Positions 58,600 to 64,000 of a stretch of DNA of 64,000 nucleotides are shown here, in pieces. The stretch lies in assembly GCA_016647705.1 (NCBI GenBank), contig CM028328.1:2815311-2879310 (forward strand). The letters are read 5' to 3'. The notes beneath the pieces are model-generated. The model was not told the DNA's origin. It made no database searches and was given only the letters and a program-made list of their open reading frames with translations. Origin of the DNA: Eucommia ulmoides (lineage: Eukaryota; Streptophyta; Magnoliopsida; Garryales; Eucommiaceae). Every line of letters starts with the position of its first letter. Position 1 is the stretch's first letter. Made by a program: the position numbers and the translations under genes.

Positions 58600-58890
58600 G
58601 ACTACAACAACAACAACTAAGTCTTTGTCCCATTTTAGTAGGGTCGGCTACATGAATCCGTTTATGCCATAATGAACGATCAAAAACCATTTCCTCAGTT
58701 AGGTTCAATGTCAGCAAATCAATTCTAAAAGTTTCGTTTCAAGTCTTCTTAGGTCTATCTCTCCCTTTAATAGCCCCCCGCATTTGCACTAATTTGCATT
58801 TTCTTACCGGTGCTTTTGTGGGGTTTTCTATGCACATGTCCGAACCACCGTAAACGATTTTCTCTCATTTTCTCTTCGATGTTTAAATGA
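58600..58890 (-). mobile_element. LINE 3'-end fragment
   Basis: On the minus strand it encodes KMRENRLRWFGHVHRKPHKS, the conserved C-terminal (R/K)LRWFGHV block of plant LINE reverse transcriptases. It is followed by frameshifted text and a (TTG)n tail (58604-58618). Strongly 5'-truncated. Confidence 0.8.
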
Positions 58891-60129
58891 CTATTTTTTT
58901 TAAAATTATTATTTACCAAATTAGAAAAAAAAAAAATTGATACAATTAGGGTTGTGTTATTGACCAATGAGGCAATGACCATCATACTTCGCTCCTTGGG
59001 TTCTGACCACCACTAGTCGTTGAACCTATACTTGTCAGAATTTTTTTAGTTACGTTACTAATTTTTTCAATAAAACATTTTTATTATATTTTTTTAGTTA
59101 TATTTGCTGATTGCCAGAAAATCAGATAATGTAATTAAAAAATACACTAATATATAACTAAACAATAAACCCAAAAAATACACTCAAATTTTTGCGGCGG
59201 GTGGCCGGACTCGACCGATTGAAAGCATGGGGGTCGATGGCGGGATGAGAGCAAGCGATAATGAAGGGTAGAATAAATTATGAATTAGACCGTTTAATTA
59301 GTACGATCGACGGATTCCTTTTTTTAATTTTTTTTTTTAAAAAAAGTGCATAAAATTAATAATAAATTTGTTTGGAGTGTATATAATGCTTTTCTCCATT
59401 CGGAAATGGATGACATCACTTTTGAGGTCGTTGAAGCCGTTCAAATAGATAAACCTAATTGAAGGCATTGTAGAATGATTCACGAACCTACCCTAACCCA
59501 CCCACTTACAAATAAATAAATAAATAAATAGAAATTTATACGCGAGACAAGATAATTTTTTATTATTTTTATAATATTTTAACATTTTTTATCTTATTTT
59601 ATTAACAAAAATAATTTTATAATATTTTTTACTTTCTACTCCCTCGTTTTTTATTTTTTATTTTGATATTTTTTGTTTTTGTTTCATATTTTCTATTTTA
59701 TTTTTATTTTTTATTATTTTTTATATATTGTATTTAAAGAAAAAAAATCATAACTAAAAACCTAGAAAAAAAAATTAAAATTAAACAAGAAAAAAATATT
59801 ATTTTATTATTTTTTTTTTAAATTTTTTTGTTGTTTTTATTTTTTACATTTTGTTTTCTAGATTATTACTTTCAATTTTATTTTTTTATGTTCTATTATT
59901 TTTTTCTCACTTTCTCTCTTGACGTGGTGAAATCGGGTCAGGTGTAAAGATAAAATTGTTATTTTGTGAAGTTTTTATTAACTATTACACTTAAATTACA
60001 AAGATAAGTGATGAAGAAAATACTTTGAGGTAGAAAGTCTAAATTAGTCAAATTAGATCTGGACAAACTACCATTAACCCTATTCAAAAAACGTAAGGAC
60101 AAAAATTAGGAAAAATTGACGATTAGTCC
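58891..60129. other. AT-rich intergenic, no gene
   Basis: Poly-A/T tracts and a short aata tandem (59506-59530). A GC-richer patch at 59190-59270 has no homology I recognise. Confidence 0.4.
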
Positions 60130-60530
60130 TATTTTTAGGGTTTAATTCGCAATTAGTTACATGTAACGAATTTTAGGGGCATTGCAGTGAGTGTAGGGAG
60201 AACTTAGCGAGTAAATTCGATTTTTAGTGAATATTAGTTACATGTAACGAATATTAATTATAATTTAATAATTAATATATATATACGTATGTGTGTATTT
60301 TTTGTTACATATACATATATAATATTAATTATATGTTACAATTACATATATCTCTGTAATATTTATGACATTTAATAAACATTAGATACATAAATTAGTT
60401 TAATAATAGTTACATGTATTTGTTTACATTTAGTTACACACTACTAATTATATGTATTTTGTGTGGTTTTTGTCATATCGAATAAAATTTTACACACAAA
60501 ATTGTTACATGTAATTACGTGTGTGTAAGG
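60130..60530. repeat. Repeat rich in tacatgtaac motifs
   Basis: Copies of (a)ttacatgtaac and cagttaca-type text recur here and at 62090-62800. These look like arms of a related element family in opposite orientations. Non-coding. Confidence 0.45.
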
Positions 60531-61180
60531 TTTCCGCTTTTAAAATAAACAAGACTAAAACAAAAATTTCTTCCGCTTCTAGGACTTTTTATAAATTAAG
60601 AGGGCAATAAGGGACCTCCCAAACAATTTACTATTTTTTCTAGATTATTTTAATTTTTCTCCATAATTAATTTATTAAAAAATTAAACCGAACATAAAAG
60701 GACAACTAGATACAAATTTGTTATATATATTTTTAATTATTAAATATTTTTTTTTAATTACTATTTTTTCCGGTCAATCTGCCTTGCTTGCCGGTGAAAG
60801 CAAAATCCGTATATACTCCATCGGATTCCTTCGCCGCCGTCGGTTTCCTCAACCGACGGCTTTCCCATCCTCCATCACACTCCGTAGATTCCGTGTTACC
60901 TATCACCACAACCGTTAGATCAACGACGCATGGTTGTTATTTAGATTAAACAAAGCTTCTTTGTGAACTACCTCTTGTTGACAAAAAAAAAACCCATTTT
61001 TTTATTATTATTTCATGTCAATTTTATTGTTAATATTTTATTTTTATTATTTGATCACATGTGTATTTTTTTTCAATTTTTTGTTTCTTTTTCACCCCTT
61101 ATTTTTTTTAATAAAATAATAGCACTTTTATATATTCTATAAATAAGATTTTTGGGTAAACCGTCCATCCATATAACTAA
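60531..61180. other. Intergenic with an unidentified GC-rich patch
   Basis: 60765-60935 is GC-richer (ccgccgtcggtttcctc, caaccgacgg) and could be a gene relic or captured leader. I cannot identify it. The rest is AT-rich. Confidence 0.35.
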
Positions 61181-61545
61181 AATTTTAGCCCATACAGTTT
61201 ATGTGTTACAATAATTTTTTTTTAAAATTTAAAGCTACTGTAAATAATCCAAAAATTACTATATACCATAAAACTTACTGCAATTTTAATAATTTTATGT
61301 ATCACAGTAATTTTGGACTTTTGAAAAAATTATTGTAACATATGAACTACAAATATTAAAATTTTAATCCATACACTTCATGTGCTACAATATTTTTTTT
61401 TTTAAGTTTAAAGTTACTGTAAATAATCAAAAAATTACTGCATACCATAAAACTTACTGCAATTTTAATAATTTTATGTATCACAGTAATTTTAGACTTA
61501 TGAAAAAATTAATGTAACATGTGGATTACAGATATTAAAATTTTA
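61181..61545. repeat. ~179-bp tandem duplication
   Basis: Units at about 61181 and 61359 share aattttaatttatgtatcac-type text, ccataaaacttactgcaatt, and attactgtaaataat. Related to 38100-38660. Confidence 0.85.
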
Positions 61546-61554
61546 ATATTTTAG

Positions 61555-61700
61555 ACTATTCACAAAAAAATCCCTAAATAATATACTCTCAGAATATTCA
61601 TTTTTTATAATTGCAAAATAATTGTTTACTATTCACCAAAAATCTCCAAATAATATACTCTAAGAATATTCATTTTTTATAATTGCAAAATAATTGTAAT
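61555..61700. repeat. ~73-bp tandem duplication
   Basis: Units at 61555 and 61628 share aaataatatactct, agaatattcattttttataa and ttgcaaaataattgt. Confidence 0.9.
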
Positions 61701-62950
61701 TTTTTTTTTAAATTAACCCACTTACAAAATTATATTATGAAATTTATTTTAAAAAATAAAGTAAAAAATTATTACATTATCATTTAAATAATTCATGTTA
61801 ATATTTTATCATTATTTTTATTTGTAATTAATATCAAATAGATTCAATGTTTCACGTTGACATTAACTAAGAATTTGTTATATTAATCAAAATAGTCGTA
61901 AAATTTTTAAAAAGTAATTAGTATTTAAGAAATATCTTTTATAATAAAAAATTCTCATTTATTTATGCTATAATTTTAAAAATAATTAATTTTTCAATAA
62001 TAGTTTCTAATTTTGTCCCATTTTTTTGGGTGTTTATGAGGTAACTCATTTATTTTACCCTTAATTTTAAACAAATCCAATACACAATTACAACTTGTGT
62101 TTTAATCTTGCATATTAAAAAAAAACGGAAGACCCAATATATGCACTACACCTTCGTAATTACATGTATCTAACTTATTTATAAAAAAATGTAATAAATA
62201 TTACACAAATATATGTAATTTGTAAATTGTAACTAATATTATAAGGTACATGTAACTAATATTACACAAGCATGAGTATATGCGGGACTAATGCACAAGG
62301 AAAAATCAATTAAAGAATTAAATAAAAAATCATGTTTTAAATGAGACTAATAATAAATTACACCCGTTATTTGAGATTAATGACCAATTATTTTTTTTTT
62401 TTTGTTATTATAAAAAAAAAAAGTGTTTATGTGGCAAGTCCCTTAGTTTACCTTAAATTTTAAAAAGTCTCTTGGACAATTGCAACTTGTGTTTTAGTCT
62501 CGCGTATTAAAAAAGGCAGAAGACCTAATACACACGTCTGCACTCGCGCAGTTACATGTAACTAAGTTATAATAAATATTACAGTAATTTGTAACATGAA
62601 TTTAAAAATTTGTTAAATGTAACAAAAATTACACAAAATACATGTAAATAATATTAAACGTGTGTAATATTTGTTAGATGTCACAAATATTACACAAATA
62701 TATGTAATTTGTAACGTGTAATTAATATTACATATATACATGTAATTAATATTATACAGATAGATAATTATTAACATATAATATAGTTATAACTAATATT
62801 CATTATAATACGAATTTACTCATCAATTTTTTTTTGTATCTCCGCACAATATGTGAGAACATACAGAACTAATACATAAGTAAAATTCAAAACACGGGAC
62901 TAAATTAAAATTTATATTTTAAATAAAATTAATAACAAATTACACTCGCT
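61701..62950. other. AT-rich intergenic with degenerate repeats
   Basis: Two related blocks (about 62035-62400 and 62425-62950) share tgtgttttagtctcgc- and acatgtaactaatatt-type text, indicating a diverged duplicated element. No gene. Confidence 0.45.
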
Positions 62951-62999
62951 ATTTGTTAGGGGGGTAAAAGTGGTATAAAATCATGTTTCTCACGGTTAG

Positions 63000-63871
63000 T
63001 TTCTGGTCGGCGCCAACGGTGAAAACAGTTTGACGGCGGAGAGAGAGAGAGAGAAGACGTGTGCGGAGGTTTTGATCAACGACGGCGAGAAACCAAATCC
63101 CCAAAAAGAGTTTTAGAGAGAGAGAAAACAAAAAACAAAGAGTGTTTAGAGAGAGAAAGAGAGATGCAGACGTAAACAAGAGAGGTCTTTTATTTCTTTG
63201 CTTCCTTTCATTATCCGATCTCGGACGACTCTTCCCTCCCCCCTCTCTCTCCTCATTCTCTTTCTCTCTCTATATATCTGCACGCATTTATATAAGCGAT
63301 GTTCATGTAAATCAATCATCGAAAATCGAAGCCCTAACAATTCAATTTGGTCATAGTAATTAAATTGAAAAAAAAAGGAAAAAAAATTCTTTCTTCTTTC
63401 CTTGTGTATATTTTTTTCTCTTTTTTGGCTTCAAATTTGTTTGTTTGTGTGTGTAAATTTGTTTATTATTTCTAGATTTAGTGCGTAATACACAACAAAG
63501 GATTTTTTGAAAATTTGTTGTTTGGGGAAGAACTCCGGAGTTAATTTTTGTAGCTTCGTGTTTCGTGGTTAGAAGTAACGGATAGGAGACGACGGTGGGC
63601 GAATTGAAGCGTTTTTGTTGTGATTCGGAACGGATTAGTTGGTGAAATTTGGGGGTTTTCGAGTTTGGATGTGTACAGTGGTGGAGACACCTGTAAGCTG
63701 AAGAGGCTGTGGTTGAAGGTCTGAATTCCTTGGGGGATTAGCGGTGGAGTTGTATAAAGAGAATCCAGCCCGAGGTTATGATCAACGCCGAGATTGATTT
63801 CGGAGAATCGTCGGAGAGAGAGGCTTCTTCACTGTTTCCGTGTTCTCTTCTGTTCGTTTTAGGGTTTGGGT
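63000..63871 (+). promoter_or_regulatory. Promoter and 5' leader of the ATG18-like gene
   Basis: GA-rich tracts (63040-63057, 63115-63165) and a CT-rich run (63230-63275) are followed by tttatataag (63287-63296), a TATA-like site. The leader then runs ~570 bp to the ATG. An in-frame TAG at 63860-63862 precedes it. A leader intron is possible but not resolved. Confidence 0.5.
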
Positions 63872-64000
63872 ATGAGGAATGATGGCGGGGAATTACAGGG
63901 AGGTGTACCGAGGAATGGACGGAGCAATGGGATCCTTCCGACCTCATTCCGTGCTCTGTCAAGCTACTTCAGGATCGTTTCTTCTGGTGCTTCCTCGGTT
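63872..64000 (+). CDS. ATG18-like autophagy protein, N-terminus only
   Basis: 43 codons to the window edge: MRNDGGELQGGVPRNGRSNG, then ILPTSFRALSSYFRIVSSGA. The LPTSFRA-SSY-RIVSSGAS block is the start of plant ATG18 proteins of the f/g/h subgroup, WD40 (PROPPIN) proteins with a BCAS3 domain that bind PI3P on autophagic membranes. The WD40 part lies outside the window. An in-frame stop 9 bases upstream supports this ATG; a second ATG (63881) is out of frame. Identification is from a short stretch recalled from family members, so it is moderately sure. Confidence 0.65.
   Translation, partial: MRNDGGELQGGVPRNGRSNGILPTSFRALSSYFRIVSSGASSV

Overview
The window is nuclear DNA of a flowering plant, most likely a eudicot. 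It is very AT-rich and dense in introns and transposons, and every gene I recognise is a plant gene. It has no operons, ribosome binding sites or CRISPR arrays.

Three complete genes and the start of a fourth are supported. (1) An intronless NDR1-like gene lies at 32633-33259 (+); it encodes a predicted GPI-anchored NHL/LEA_2 protein. (2) An intronless gene at 37378-37995 (-) encodes a probably plastid-targeted protein of unknown function. (3) A 20-exon gene at 39849-50913 (-) encodes an 1185-residue chorein-N bridge-like lipid-transfer protein of the UHRF1BP1/BLTP3 type. I assembled it exon by exon, and all 19 splice junctions keep the reading frame. (4) The first 43 codons of an ATG18-like autophagy gene run off the right edge from 63872 (+).

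The left half is a nest of mobile elements. A Helitron on the minus strand runs from its 5' TC end at 31508 to its 3' hairpin-CTAG end at 9195. It carries pieces of at least three host genes, all in its own orientation: eEF1B-gamma, the chloroplast chaperone ClpC, and translation factor eIF1/SUI1. About 580 bp of the eEF1B-gamma upstream region and 5' leader occurs twice inside it, once before the eEF1B-gamma start codon and once before the ClpC exons. A 14.6-kb Ogre/Tat-type Ty3/gypsy retrotransposon (11486-26067) and a 429-bp TRIM (26414-26842) later inserted into this Helitron. The retrotransposon has long LTRs with internal 120-bp tandem repeats, a gag-pro ORF, a 154-bp intron, a pol ORF with RT, two RNase H domains and integrase, and a 2-kb repeat-rich 3' region. 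A second, smaller Helitron (5377-7603) lies further left. It sits in a diverged duplicate of the NDR1 upstream region, whose NDR1 copy is cut off at the start codon.

The right half carries the host genes, separated by foldback MITEs, a compound TRIM, LINE fragments, LTR-like fragments and two more Helitron-type 3' ends. Several of these sit inside introns of the lipid-transfer gene. The layout is a gene-poor euchromatic stretch in which rolling-circle elements captured and rearranged host promoters and exons and were then split by LTR retrotransposition.
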